DNA of 64,000 nt from Plecoglossus altivelis. Lineage: Eukaryota; Chordata; Actinopteri; Osmeriformes; Plecoglossidae. Location of the stretch: contig BROE01000016.1 in the NCBI GenBank assembly GCA_036571765.1, positions 7,050,821 through 7,114,820 on the forward strand, written 5' to 3'. Numbering within the stretch: position 1 is the stretch's first letter; each line of letters starts with the position of its first letter. The notes under the pieces are model-generated. The model saw only the letters and a program-made list of their open reading frames with translations, was not told where the DNA came from and ran no database searches. This document shows, piece by piece, positions 25,806 through 37,800 of the stretch. The position numbers and the translations under genes were made by a program.

Positions 25806-26394
25806 AGTGTTACCGTCCTCAGAAATGGACAACCATCAAGAATAAGATTTGTCCAATCTATTCCTCTGCTTCAGTGTTTTACGATGTAACATTTTTTATT
25901 AACTTTTTTTGTTGGTAATTTTTATATATATATATAAAAAAGGTTTTTATTGGTCTAACTAAATGCAGACTGATTCAAGTGTGTGCGGAGACTTCAGAAA
26001 TACTATATACAGTAGAGGGTGGCAAACGGTTATAAGCCTTTACATGTACTGTAGTAAGCACCTAAGTGCTGTTGGTTAAGTGATTGTGATGTATGAATGA
26101 GTTCTCAAATCATTTTGAATTTCTGAACTGTAATATGTGGAACAACTCTATTGACGTTAAGGAGTGGTTTCAGAGGGTATCATTTGATATCAACCTTGTG
26201 AATGCGAGTAAATACATGTAGATCAGTGGAACCTAAGATAGTTTCACAATAACATCTTTTCACCATTTCCCTGATATTTTCCCTGACATCCCTTCATATC
26301 ACCAAAAACGTGGTGTGATGTCAAATGCATCAATAAATGATAAACTGTGTATACTATATAATAAATTATATGTAGAGAAGTTGTACATAATAAA
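25806..26394 (+). other. 3' UTR of the DUF4806-like gene
   Basis: AT-rich, non-coding. AATAAA hexamers occur at 26332, 26360 and 26389, so cleavage probably falls between about 26350 and 26415. A short TA repeat lies at 25924-25937. Confidence 0.55.
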
Positions 26395-26539
26395 GAGAAG
26401 TTGTCTTGGCAATGCTCAAATTCTGTTGAAAAATAATGATAAATGATTTGAAACTTGTTACAAGTTATGAGGATGAATCGCTGGTATGACCATTGGTTAT
26501 ATAAGTCCATCGGTTTTGGGTCAATAAATAAATAAACAC

Positions 26540-26702
26540 ACTGACATGCAGTGGTAAGACATGATGGCTCTGGGCACTTGGTGGTTCAGGGGGTAGAGCT
26601 GCTGTAGGCTGGGTTCAATTTCAGCCAGGAGCTGCATGCCATCCCATCTTTCCCTGCCTTCCCTGCTTCTCTTAAACCAGCCAAAATAAAGCAGAAAATG
26701 TG
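26540..26702 (+). mobile_element. tRNA-derived SINE-like copy
   Basis: A tRNA-like head with an A-box-like stretch (TGGTTCAGGGGGTAGAGC from 26582) and a B-box-like GGTTCAATTT at 26612-26621 is followed by a CT-rich body and an AATAAA-like tail (CCAAAATAAAGC at about 26681). This is the arrangement of fish tRNA-derived SINEs. The copy looks degenerate and is not predicted to be a functional tRNA. The family name is not assigned. Confidence 0.5.
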
Positions 26703-27060
26703 AACACATACCTTCATGAAGTGGTAACCCTATTATTCCTTCTCTTACCAGAGATTCATATATACTGCTGATGCAGATGCTATTTCAATCAGTAAACAGC
26801 AAACAAAGGTGTTGAGCCAGGGAAGATATGGAAAGGATTGTGTGAGCCCCTAAAAAAAATTATCGCCGTGTTATTGAGTCTCTTTCAATGTAATATAGTT
26901 AATATACTATTATAATTCATTTTGTTAAAAATATTTTCCATACTTACTAAATTCCTGTAAGTAAATTATTAAAAAGTGTGAGAATAACCGTCTTTACAAA
27001 CGTGTAAGATAAAAAGGGGGTTGGTAATAGTGCCAATCCAATCCCACCAAAGGAACACAA
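26703..27060. other. Intergenic spacer upstream of rin2
   Basis: AT-rich sequence between the SINE-like copy and the rin2 promoter region. No gene or recognised element. Confidence 0.5.
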
Positions 27061-27097
27061 ATTATTCTTGTTTGCCACTCGAGTCATTTCAGGAGAG

Positions 27098-27191
27098 CAC
27101 GTGACCTGAAAGACAACACGGATTTCACTTTACTCCCCCAGTTTTATTATCCAAGAAAGGTCGCATGCGCGGTGGGGGAAGGAAGGGGCGG
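27098..27191 (+). promoter_or_regulatory. rin2: Probable rin2 promoter (E-box, NRF1-like site, GC box)
   Basis: Within 95 bp there is a CACGTGAC E-box (27098-27105), a palindromic CGCATGCGCG (27162-27171) resembling half of an NRF1 site, and a GGGGCGG GC box (27185-27191). The motifs lie just upstream of a segment ending in a strong splice donor at 27386. No TATA box is seen. Assignment to rin2 is inferred because the next coding exons downstream belong to rin2. Confidence 0.5.
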
Positions 27192-27385
27192 TAGGAAAAG
27201 AACTATGGCAAATCATGGACAAACCCGCCGTCACTGAGGAGCGTTTCGGCTTACCTTATTTTCTCTCCTCAAACTTGAAACAAAGTCAATACAACGATGT
27301 AATATTTTCAGCGTGTTCTGACATTTTCCAAGCATACGACAATGTTGGTGCTGTAGACTCTTCAACCGACCTGGCACGTAACAGG
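27192..27385 (+). other. rin2: Probable first (5' non-coding) exon of rin2 with an upstream ORF
   Basis: The segment ends at a strong donor (CAGG/GTAAGTAG; intron begins 27386). It contains two ATGs in good context. The one at 27205 gives a 10-codon ORF. The one at 27215 opens a frame of 57 codons to the donor. Spliced in phase 0 to the exon at 34099 or 34792 that longer frame does not enter the Rin2 frame; from 34792 it stops after two codons. It is therefore read as 5' UTR with uORFs, not as the Rin2 N-terminus. It could alternatively be the first coding exon of an unrecognised gene. Confidence 0.4.
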
Positions 27386-27778
27386 GTAAGTAGTTGAAAA
27401 GTTTGTATTGTGTTGACAGTTTGTCTTTGTATTTTTGTTGAAAGTCGTTTGTGCACAAATAGTCCGTGTTGTCTTATTACAGTTGTCACCTTAGGATTCG
27501 TTTTATTTGTAGGCTCGACAAATAGGCATGTATGTTTTATTTTTATTTTTTCTACTTCTAACTTCATTGTCTTTGAAACAGCATTGAGGCTTGCGATAGT
27601 CGGGTTTATTAAATTGATTTAAAATGTCTTTTAGACCACAACTCGCAAATCGATGATACCCACCAACATACTCGAACGTCGTTTACAAAACATTGCTATT
27701 CAGCACCTGTTGCTTGCGGTCTCAGCTTTGATAGTAATTGGGTGACTATAGGCAATAATGATGATGGGCTATAATGTA

Positions 27779-27796
27779 GGGGGGGGGGGGGGGGGG
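27779..27796. repeat. Poly-G run (18 bases)
   Basis: An uninterrupted G run in the first rin2 intron. Confidence 0.9.
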
Positions 27797-28966
27797 TAAA
27801 TATTGTACAGACTGCAGTTATTCCGTTTTGTAACTTTCCTATGTAAAACAGTTCACAGGTATAATATTTACTGACTGTCTTTCGCTTTAGAAAGTGACGT
27901 AGCCTACCGCGGCATTGTATAGGGGGGTTGCTCACCTTATCCTAAATAATAAGAAGCCAATAAACGCAGCCAATACGTTTGTAATACTGTGTCATGATTA
28001 AATACTTGTCGCATTTAAATGGCCATTACTTTCTCTTTCCTCTCAAAGATTGCTCAGATGTTGCTCCGAGTGATGTGATATTTGACCCAATGTGAATGTC
28101 TTTGGATAACAAAGGAGTTATAGTGAAAAGCACATTGTGATTTAGGACGGGCATGTTTGCTTTCTCTGAAGCGGCTGAGTCATTTAGGCTGAGCCATACC
28201 TTGATTCTGAAGTGGGAGGAGTGGTTCTTTGTATTGCTGACTTTCTTATCTTTTCAATTATGAATTGCTCTCTGCCGGACCCAAATGGAATGTTGCGTTA
28301 ACCAGTGTGTTTTGACAAACTGCATTGAAAACGTGTTATCCTGTTGTCATCACTCACTTCTTAAGACGCGTGTGAAAAACACAAACGCATTCGTTTTCCA
28401 GTGTGCTGGAAGATCTGTTCATGTGCTTGAAGCTTTTGCCTAAAGGGACCCCCTTGCTTTGAATCACAGTTCTGGAATTCATAAAGTGTGCAAAGTCAAG
28501 TGGCCCATGACGTTTCCCCAAAGGTTTTCCATTCTATTTGGAGCTTTGACAGCTTCTAGTGCTTCCACACTTTGACACAATTTGTCCTCAATTAGGGGTT
28601 GTTACAGTTACAACGTAGCGTAAAAGAGGTTTGCTGTTATTTAGACCAGCTGCTCTAGGAAGGGGCTATGGTCATCCTTGTTAGTCCTATGCAACACTTA
28701 CTTGTTTGAGACAGTGTGAGACACCTAATCTTTGACTCCCATAAGAGGCTCCGATCTTCCTTAAAGGTATAGTCTAGAATTAAACAGACCCAAACATTTT
28801 CAGTTCAATGCCATTGAATAGCGTCATTCCCTGTTGTGTAGGTTTCGTGTACGTAGGTAGTAGGCTAATGCAGGCACATCCAGTGTTGCTTCATTCAGCA
28901 ACACTGGGACACATGCATAGCAGTTAGGAGGCTGTCCTGTGTCACTTGCTGGAAGTGAAGTTAAGT

Positions 28967-29060
28967 GACGTATTGTCAAGTATGGTTACCCATACTCGAA
29001 ATTTTACCTCTGCATTTAACCCAGGCAGGTTGACTGTCCACTTTACACTTCTTCTAATGC
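28967..29060 (+). repeat. Dispersed teleost repeat fragment
   Basis: The core around 28976-29025 (GTCAAGTATGGTTACCCATAC, split here as GTCAAGTATGG and TTACCCATAC, then CTCTGCATTTAACCCA) resembles a sequence I recall as common in many fish genomes, where it usually reads 'tatggtgacccatac...cctctgcatttaaccc'. The copy is diverged and has no visible terminal repeats. Family and transposon class are not assigned. Confidence 0.5.
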
Positions 29061-30021
29061 TGCTCATTCACACTCTTGAAGTTTCCACTCTGTGGTAACA
29101 GAAACGTGGCACCAGGAGGTGTGTTGGTCAGAGTTAAGAGAGTTGACATTTCTCACAGTTGGTGTCTGTTTTAGGATGTTGTGTCTGGGCTAAGAGGCTG
29201 CAGCTTTGGGTGGATATAATGGTCCTTTAGTTCCAGCTGCACTGGTTTGGGATCTGCAGTGTCAACAACGAGCAGGCGTGCAAGATAGAGAACTCTGTGA
29301 TCTTTCCTTAATTCCTTTTGATTGAACTAATACAATGCCAGTTTGCCTTGGTGTCACTTTATTTGATCGTTTAAGCCCCTATTCAATTGGTGACGTGATT
29401 GGGTCAAAAATAATAATGCAAGTGTTGAATTTCATCTGTGTATTGAAGGTATTTCCCTAAACTAGGGATGGTATTTTACTAAACAAGGGATGATGAGCGA
29501 ATATTCCTGCATGTCTAAACACTTAGCCTTAATGGTTAAGATGCCATGAAGGCTTTGGGAAAAATCTGAGACATTGATTGTTTATTAGTTCCCCACATTA
29601 TGGGATAGAACACTTTGTGTTTGTCCATGCTTTAACCAGACGAGCATGGCCGTAAGTCGTCATAAGCAATACCTGTGTGACAACAGTTACTGGGAAACGT
29701 CCTCCTTCCTTCATTCCTGAAGTGTATACACCATCAGAGATAATATTTGTACGATTTTGAATCTGTGCCATTTACTATTGAGGGTTATAAGTAAAAAGAC
29801 TGTTAACCTTGTGAGTGACCGTAACAGCAGTGCAGCTATATCTGTGACCTGCGCCGTCGGCAGATTGCTCTACCTCACCAGCACGCCGACCTCAATCAAG
29901 GCGGCACCGGACATCTGAACCCGGTGCAGGTAGCTATGGCCTGCTCCGTATCTGAAGCACTTTGCTCTCAGAGACTCATCCTGCCTCCAAGATAGGGTTT
30001 CAGCCTTGTCCAATTGCTTTG

Positions 30022-30053
<32 letters not shown>

Positions 30054-30210
30054 TTCCTTCCAGCTGTCTGCTGAGGTCATGACCAGTGTAGAAGTGCTTC
30101 GGTCATCTCTCACGATCCTGCTGTTGATCTGGGAGAGATAGTTTACAACAGAAGTAGAAAATAACAGAAGTTGCCCCTCCCCATCTGCCTTTTCATACAA
30201 ATGGAAATAT

Positions 30211-30242
<32 letters not shown>

Positions 30243-31171
30243 CAAAGGAAGAGTAAAATAAAACTTGGGGGACGTTGTAGGAAACAGACTCTCAACTGAG
30301 GAATCTGTGCCAGTAAGAACTTACATGACATTTACATCTTATCAACTTCCTTATGTTACCATGAACCCTAAAGCTGGCCAACTTAGTACTGCATACGATT
30401 AAGCTTTATGTGTCCTGTACAAGTTGTGCAGAGAAACCAGTTGGTTTTCTATTGTGTTAGAACTAGGTCAACTCCAACCAACAGCAACTAATAAAGTTCT
30501 GTGTGGATGATTTGACGCATTTATATCGTAAGCATTGCTTTAGGCTTATAGAGTGTTAACTTAAATCTGTCTACAACACTGTGGTATTCTAGCCCACTGT
30601 ACCGAAATAGGTTAGGCTTGCAGACCTCAGCAAAATCCCACTGACTTTGAGAGATGTGGCTTGAGGTGTGGTGATATTTCAGGGGCTGTGTGTGTACGTG
30701 TGCCTGTGCGATGCTGATGATTTGATAGCTACCCTTAGTAGTCACAAGTCAGCTTGTGTGGTTGGAAGGTGGTGGTGGGGGGGGATCACCACCACCGCAG
30801 AAGAACTCCTTCTCTTGTCAGACAGAGTACACAGTGTGTAGCTGTCTGGTTTCCATCGACTGCTCGTCTTTTCATAGCGGTACCTTCAGAAAGCAGAGGC
30901 ACACCCAGACATAGTTGGAAGCAAAGGAATGCGACACACTTTTGAGAGAGCCTAACATAGCCCTTTATTGAAAGAACCAAAATGGCTACCCCTGGCCCTC
31001 AGTTTCACCACTAACCAGATGAGGACCGTCCCAGAATGGGAACCGACTGGGTGTTGGTTGTCTCACTTCTCAAGACCCAGAAGTGGAGTTATTCTAAGCT
31101 GGTTGATTTCTTGGCTGGCTTTGCCAGGCCTGCTAATGTGATTTGCATTGTAGCACACAATTTTGGGATCC

Positions 31172-31172
31172 A

Positions 31173-31215
<43 letters not shown>

Positions 31216-31286
31216 CACACTCACACACACACACACACACACACTCACACACACACACACACACACTCACACTCACACACACACAT
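31172..31286. repeat. CA microsatellite, interrupted
   Basis: About 115 bp of CA with regular CTCACA interruptions. Confidence 0.9.
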
Positions 31287-32789
31287 ATTTTGGAAACAAA
31301 AGATCCAAGAGAACCTAGTTATGCATCATATTGTGGTTTTCCTTTGTCTACAATGTTTACAGCAAATGGAGTAAAGCTGTCTGTTTCCCTCATTCCTCTA
31401 TCGCTCCAACTGTGGTAGGAACTGGAGTCAACCTTCCCTGGCCTTGGTCCCTGTGCTGTAGACCAGGGTCTGGACCTAGTTTAGGATTACTATGTGGGAA
31501 GCCCTATAAAACAGCAGGGTTTGAATTATAAGGTAGCACACACACAAACCCACATCATGCCAAATGACTCTGAAATGTGTGTGTGTGTGTGTGTTTCTGC
31601 TGCTCATACATGACCAAATCTACAAACATGAACAACTCTATTCTATAGGATTCAAAGTATAATTCTAAAGGTTGGGTGAATCATGGATGTGGTTTAATGA
31701 ATTACTTACTTGGACACCCCCTTGTGTAACGGTGTAACGACAATTGGGTTACACCGTTGAGTCTTGTGTGGGCTTTAAGAACCCACATGTTGGCTGAACT
31801 CAAGTTGGTTCATGTTTTATCCCTCAGGTTTGGTCTTGTTGATGCTGTATGCTGAAGCTGAGTCACACAGTTCTCGAGGGTTCCCCTGGCCTAAGCGTCA
31901 GAATACTGTTAACAATGACCTGTGGAAGTGATGCACGCACTGAGCAGTAGAATGTACAGGAACTCATTATGTTAGCGTCTGCTATGTTGGATGTGATTTT
32001 TTTCAGTCAACCAATTCTGTAAAAGTTGCACAAAATCCCCACCTTCATGAAAGTTACAGTGTAGTTCAGGCCAGTTCTAGGCTCATTTTTGGTCCTGTAC
32101 AGAGATTAAATACACATACCAGGCGGAGTTGAGCAGCTTAGCTGAAATGGAATGTCTCATTCTGCAAAGTCTAGATAGCCACCCTCTCATGGGTTTAGCT
32201 CTCAAGCTAAGAGACTGTTACTAACAGACTGCTACTGACGCGTGCGTTGGGTTCCTAGCCTGTGAGTTGCTAGCATGTGAAATAACGATGCATGAGTCTC
32301 CCAATGTGTGTGATGCCCTCCTACTCTGCCGACGCACGATTGTGTCCTTTACTATCTGCCTAACTGGAGAATGCATCCATGCTTTTGTGGTCGATGACTG
32401 ACTGCACTGCTAAAGCTGTCATCAGACGAGCTCCTCCCTTGACTCATCTACTGCTTGTCAACTGCTCTTTTCCTGGCAGGCTTCTAACTTTCGATTTCAC
32501 ATATTCTGCGTGTTTCTTTCCCACTTTCCTTGTCGTTCCGGCGCTTCGTGTCTGTTTCCTCACGTTTCTTATCTCGTAACTGGTCTGCGCTGATAGTGGT
32601 GATCATTGGTAACCGATTGCGTCTGAGCTTGAGGATGTCATTAGACATCACTATCAGACACTATTACTCAAGTATTCAGAGTCATTCAACCTCATCGAAC
32701 ACAATTTCTTTCTGATGACGTTTAACCAGGTGGTTGTACCTTCTAACTTAATTATGTTTCATTAGGTTTCATATATGTTCTATGTTTGC

Positions 32790-32870
32790 ACTTCCCTGCC
32801 ACAATAAATTCTGTGCTGGTATATCTTGCATGGCGAATAAATCCGATTCTGATAGTAGAGATCTGATTTA
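32790..32870 (+). repeat. Possible retroelement 3' tail
   Basis: The stretch with AATAAATTC, TGGCGAATAAATCC and GATTCTGATAG resembles the short-period tails of fish non-LTR retroelements. No reverse-transcriptase frame is readable upstream, so this is a weak call. Confidence 0.25.
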
Positions 32871-33759
32871 TTCCAAAGCTGGTGACAGTATTTTATTCTA
32901 AAACCAAGTTTTGAAACCGTCATACAATACTTCTTTCACACATGCATGCAACATTATTACACTGTTTTGTTAAGATACAGATCTGGAAATCCTTTTTTTC
33001 AGAATGATCCTTCTTAATTGTCGTAATATATATATTTGGAACTTGGCTGCAGTTCTTTTCATTGGAAAAAAGAACTTCTGTTTTATATCTGTAGCATAAA
33101 AGGTTAGTTAGTTATTTATGGCCATCGTACCACTGTCAATGCTGTGACGTTCCCTGTTGGCATGACCCCTTACTAGACTTGGTGGAGGGAGGGATAGCTA
33201 CATGGGTCAGGTTAGCCTGGGGGCAGGGTGGACTTGAGTGGGCTTGCGGAGACTTGGAACAGAGGAAATGAGAAATGTAGTGGGCCGTTAAAGCATGTGT
33301 AGGTCTTTCAGGTCTGTACACAGACTTCCTTTCAGGCATGGAACTCACTCCTACAGTAGGTGTGGTGGGAAGATAAAACTAATATTCTGCGAGATTCTCT
33401 CCTGCAGCTCCACTCAGGATAGGCTTATTTTTCTTCCTTCCCAGCTGTTGAACAGAGTTTTCACATTCGAATTGACCTCGCCTGGCAGATCATTTTGTTT
33501 TTGGCTATTTGAGATATTCTCAAATCTGGCTCGGTTTTCTTCTTTTAACTGCTTTGTTGTGTTGATATGCTTTTTGTGAGTGAGTTGTTTTTTAAATTAG
33601 TGGCCAGTTAATTACGGCCCTAGTTTATTTTGCCTCAACTGGTGACCACAGGGGCCTTCCTGTTGACCAGGCTGTGTGTGTGTGCGCGTTTGTGTTCGGT
33701 GTAGTTTGAATACATTGGTTGAAGAACACTCTGACTCGCTTTCATTCCTCCACTCCATG

Positions 33760-33762
<3 letters not shown>

Positions 33763-33820
<58 letters not shown>
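33763..33820. repeat. CA microsatellite
   Basis: Pure (CA)n of about 58 bp, 280 bp before the candidate rin2 exon at 34099. Confidence 0.9.
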
Positions 33821-33823
<3 letters not shown>

Positions 33824-34098
33824 ATGTCTTGTCCCTTGTGTTTAGCTGTGACAAGATGGATGTTCATGTGCATGTTTAAGTGCAACAACAACATCATGAC
33901 AGCATCCCCTCCGGGAGCTGGGCAAACAGAAAGGGGGAGAGGCTCCAGAAGATTGCGCAAAAGCCTTGTGCTTTTCAGGAAATACTTCCCTGAGCCAACA
34001 CGCTCTCCCTCTCTGCTGCTCTCTCTTTCCTCTGCTATTTCCTTAGGAGCGCATGGCAACAAAGAAATCGAATCCAATGTTTTTCTAACTTTTTTCAG

Positions 34099-34147
34099 CC
34101 ATGGCAGCTGGTCTATCCATCCAGCAGCAAGTTAGGATTGACAACAG
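34099..34147 (+). other. rin2: Candidate alternative first coding exon of rin2
   Basis: Flanked by a pyrimidine-rich acceptor (TTTTTTCAG) and a GT donor. Its ATG at 34101 opens 15 codons plus two bases. These join in frame to the exon at 34792, with no stop before the conserved start region at 34838, adding 33 residues to the protein. The donor lies at the edge of a GT microsatellite, which can create false donors. Confidence 0.4.
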
Positions 34148-34577
34148 GTGTGTGTGTGTGTGCGCGTGCGTGCATGTGTGTGTGTGTGTGTGTGTGGAGG
34201 GTTGGTGTGCGCGTGTGGAGGGTTGGTGTGTGTTTGTGTGTGTGGGCATCCTGATCAAAGCTAGACTAGGCCCAAGATGCAGATGTTTTCCTGTTTGGGT
34301 TTGTTCAAACTTAAACCCCCTTTAGCCCCAAAAAACTGTAGTCACTTCACTGCTACTTGACAAGACAGCAACACACTGCTGGACAGAGCTGTTGTCTAAT
34401 GGTGTCGGTGGTTTCCTGCTTCTGCCAGGATGGGAGGGGGCACACAGCTGGCCCATATCAAAGCCTTATGGTGTGCTGAGCCCTACAGTATATGGGTCAG
34501 GGATGAGTGTGTGCGTACGTGTGGAAGACAGAGAGGGCTCTTTTCCTTTTCATGTGATATTAGAGTTTCCTTACAGA

Positions 34578-34579
<2 letters not shown>

Positions 34580-34611
<32 letters not shown>
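34580..34611. repeat. GT microsatellite
   Basis: (TG)16 upstream of the rin2 exon at 34792. Confidence 0.9.
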
Positions 34612-34612
<1 letters not shown>

Positions 34613-34837
34613 GTACGAGCTTCTACCAGTATATGCCAGGTAAAACAATTCAACCAGACTCGTCAATCAGACTCACTCAACAATCTTGACTGGCGTGACT
34701 GATAAAGGCTAGACCAGGTTTCTCTAGGAGCTGAACTTGACTGATCCAGATCTCCACCGGAAGACTGACTGCTGGTCTTTCTGCCCTACAGAGCCCCTAG
34801 CAGGATACACCGACTGCACTCAGGCCAGACAGACAGC

Positions 34838-37800
34838 ATGTCCACTGCTGCACCGGGCCAGCCCTGCCACAGGGAGAGAAAAGGCAGCTTTTTCAAGGTA
34901 CGTACACTGAACTAAGCGTGGTTCAGACCATGGATGTCTCTGGAGAATGCATCTTTCTTAATAAACCACCTAGTAACTATTCCTCCATTCTGTAAGGGCC
35001 AAAAAGAGAGCGACAGAGATGAGAGGAGAGGGATAGAGGGAGGATAGAAATAAGAGGGAGGATTGTCATTGTTGAAAGGTTTTGGTTATACTTTCTGTTC
35101 ATGTGATATTCTTTTACTTTAAGCTGTGTTGTAAAATTCATTTGAGTAAGATGAACGAATATGTTGCCAGAATAACTGTCAAAAAAGTCGAAACCTGGCA
35201 GAGAAAGCACTAACAGCAGGTAAAGTGAAACAAATGATATGAATGAACAATACAAAACTCAATGATGTCTTTGACAAATGTAGTTAACTTAGGAAGATGT
35301 CACTTTAAATGACATGTCATGGTTACATTACTGACGTTGTAAGTTATATTAATTGACGATAGCAGTCGTCAGTCAGAGCTGTTATAGACTGAGTAGCTTT
35401 TGTCATAGAACTAAATGGTTGATATCAAACGGCTGAATGGCTCTGATGTCACAGTACTTAGTTCTGGCTTCATGAAGCTAGATTATGTGATGATGTCATA
35501 GCAGGGTTGAAAATAAAGGTTTGAATTGTTTTTGCATGGACAGTTGGATGGTTGATTGACCTCATTCCTTGTCATGATTAAGCACTGAGCTATGTACAGG
35601 CATCTTTTGTCTCTCTGCCCCCACATACTCATCTCCCCCCTCACACTGAAACTTTGAACAGTAGTTGGAGGCTGGGGCTGTGAGTAAGTGTTGGGTCAGT
35701 TGCTAGCTAGCACGTTAGGCTAACACATTAGGCAGGTTCAAAGCTAGGCCTTCCCTGCTAGGCGTACATTACGACAGGGTAAACTGTGAGCAAAAACCTG
35801 TTATCTCTCCGAGTGGGGTGGCGTGATTATAGACCTGCCAACTTCTCGCCACGCCTGAACACTCTTGTCTGCACCGAGAACAGAAAACTCAAACTGTGAA
35901 ACAGTCTGCAAAGACCCCCAAACCCATTAATCAGTTGATATCTTATCTTGAAGTCTCTAAAGCTTGAGGTGGTTTGTTGCCCTAATACTAAAGGTTGGAG
36001 AGTGAACTCACTTGCACTGGATGAGACCTTGTAAGTACATGAAGGGTAATACATTTTTTTAAAATAGCTCTTTGAGTTCCAGCTGATCTGTTAATCATAG
36101 TTAACCGTAGTTCTGTAGGAGAGCAAGGGCAGGAGCATGTACAGCAGAGGAGGGCTCACCAGAACCAGACTCACTCTTCTCTTCTGTCCTGAATCTGTCT
36201 GCTAGTCATCTGCTCAACCCTAAATCACCCCCAACGCATGTTCTCCCAGACACGGTGGAAGATGAAAGAGGAATTCCTAACAGGACTCAAATAAATAAAT
36301 AAAGATATACGGCCATGTGACCTATATCTTGCCATGTGGCAGTCTCATCCTGGCTGTAGTTCAAATGAGAATGCTCAGCAGGAGTATTCTGTTGTTTTCG
36401 TCCATGTGGTTGACTTCCTGAGCAGAGCAGCTCCGCAGATCCAGCCCAGATCACAGGCTTTCTCCTCGGACTGGAGTCGTGGGAGCAGGCTGCTCAGTGG
36501 GGTGTTGCAGTAGCTGTGTGTTCGGAGCTGGACCCGGGTCTCTCTGGGCTGTGCCAGCCCAACCTGTGCCAGGCCAACAACCTGTGCCAGCCCAACCTGT
36601 GCCAGCCCAACCTGTGCCAGCCCAACCTGTGCCAGCCCAACCTGTGCCAGCCCAACCTGTCCCAGCCAGGCGTCACACTTTCCTTGTTAAAAAAGAATTC
36701 TGTTGGGTAGAAAGGGGGGGTGGTGGGGGTATTTGTAAAATAAAAAAACATTTTTTTAATAGCAACTTCATCAACTCTGATGCACTCTACCTCTCCTCAC
36801 AGCACATAGCAGCAGTAAGTTCCTCCTCACCTTCTCTCTGTTAGCCAGCCCTTCTTCTGCTTTTTTTAGATATCGACACAGAAAAACACTTGTGAACTAA
36901 ATTGCACAACATGTTGCAAAACTGGCCATTCAGTCAGTCTTATTATTGGGTAATGGAACAAGTGACACTATAGTTACTGCAAAGGTTTGTATGCACATTC
37001 CAATTATCACTGTCACGTCGAGTGGATTCAAGCAGCACACAATGCGGTGCTGCATTTCTCGGCTAATTATGTCGGACTGTTCCGTTTCTAATATGAATAA
37101 CTTCGACTAAGGTAAGTTCAACATGCTGCAGAATCCTATACAGATTTGAAACCCATAAAGCTAGCCAAGGAAAGCTAAGCATTTAAAAGGAAACATTTTG
37201 ACAAAGGTCATTGACTCTTGTTATTAACTGCCGTGGTTTCAAATCTGGATTCCTTCACGTCAGGGAGTTACAAATGCTATTTTGCTGTACTTTGTAGTCC
37301 TTGTTATTTGTTTCTAGAAAGGCAAAGGTCTGTTACTTGCGTGTGCGTGTGTGTGTGTGTGGTTTGCCGACGGGGGTTCAGTCTAAGTTAGACTGTGAGT
37401 GGAGGTGTATCTTGCTGCCTCAGGCCCCTGGGCATCTTAGCCTGTGTGGAAGACTTAGGAAGCACACATTCAGCAGGATTTTGGATGGCTTCAAGGAGAA
37501 GTGGGAAACCAGTCATATTTCCTACATCAGTGTTAAATCTGTTGAGTACTGCACACATATTCTTGAATCGGCCGCTTCTGCTATAGGCGTTGTGGTGCGA
37601 GCGTGTTTTAACACTCTGTCTGTTAACCCCCTTGCTAAGGCTGTTGCCATCACATAGATGTTCTCATTTCTGACAACCCGCTTGTGTGCGTGTCAGTGTG
37701 ACCGATCTTCTTGAAAGGGAGTGCATATGTGCGAGCGGATATTTTAGCTATATAATATTACATAAATGTTCAGGTATATAGTGTCATGTTTATGTTTGAA

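Larger units (their letters stand above)
27386..34791 (+). other. rin2: Long 5' intron(s) of rin2
   Basis: Mostly featureless intron. It contains a G run (27779-27796), a teleost-type dispersed repeat (28967-29060), a CpG-rich block with possible splice sites (about 29831-29929), GT (30026-30054) and CA (30212-30241) tracts, a long CA block (31172-31286), a LINE-tail-like segment near 32790-32870, a CA tract (33763-33820), a candidate alternative first coding exon (34099-34147) and a GT tract after it. No other gene is recognised. Confidence 0.55.

Noticed and set aside
26582..26621. Functional tRNA gene
   Set aside because: Only the A- and B-box-like motifs are present; no cloverleaf can be drawn, so a SINE remnant is preferred.
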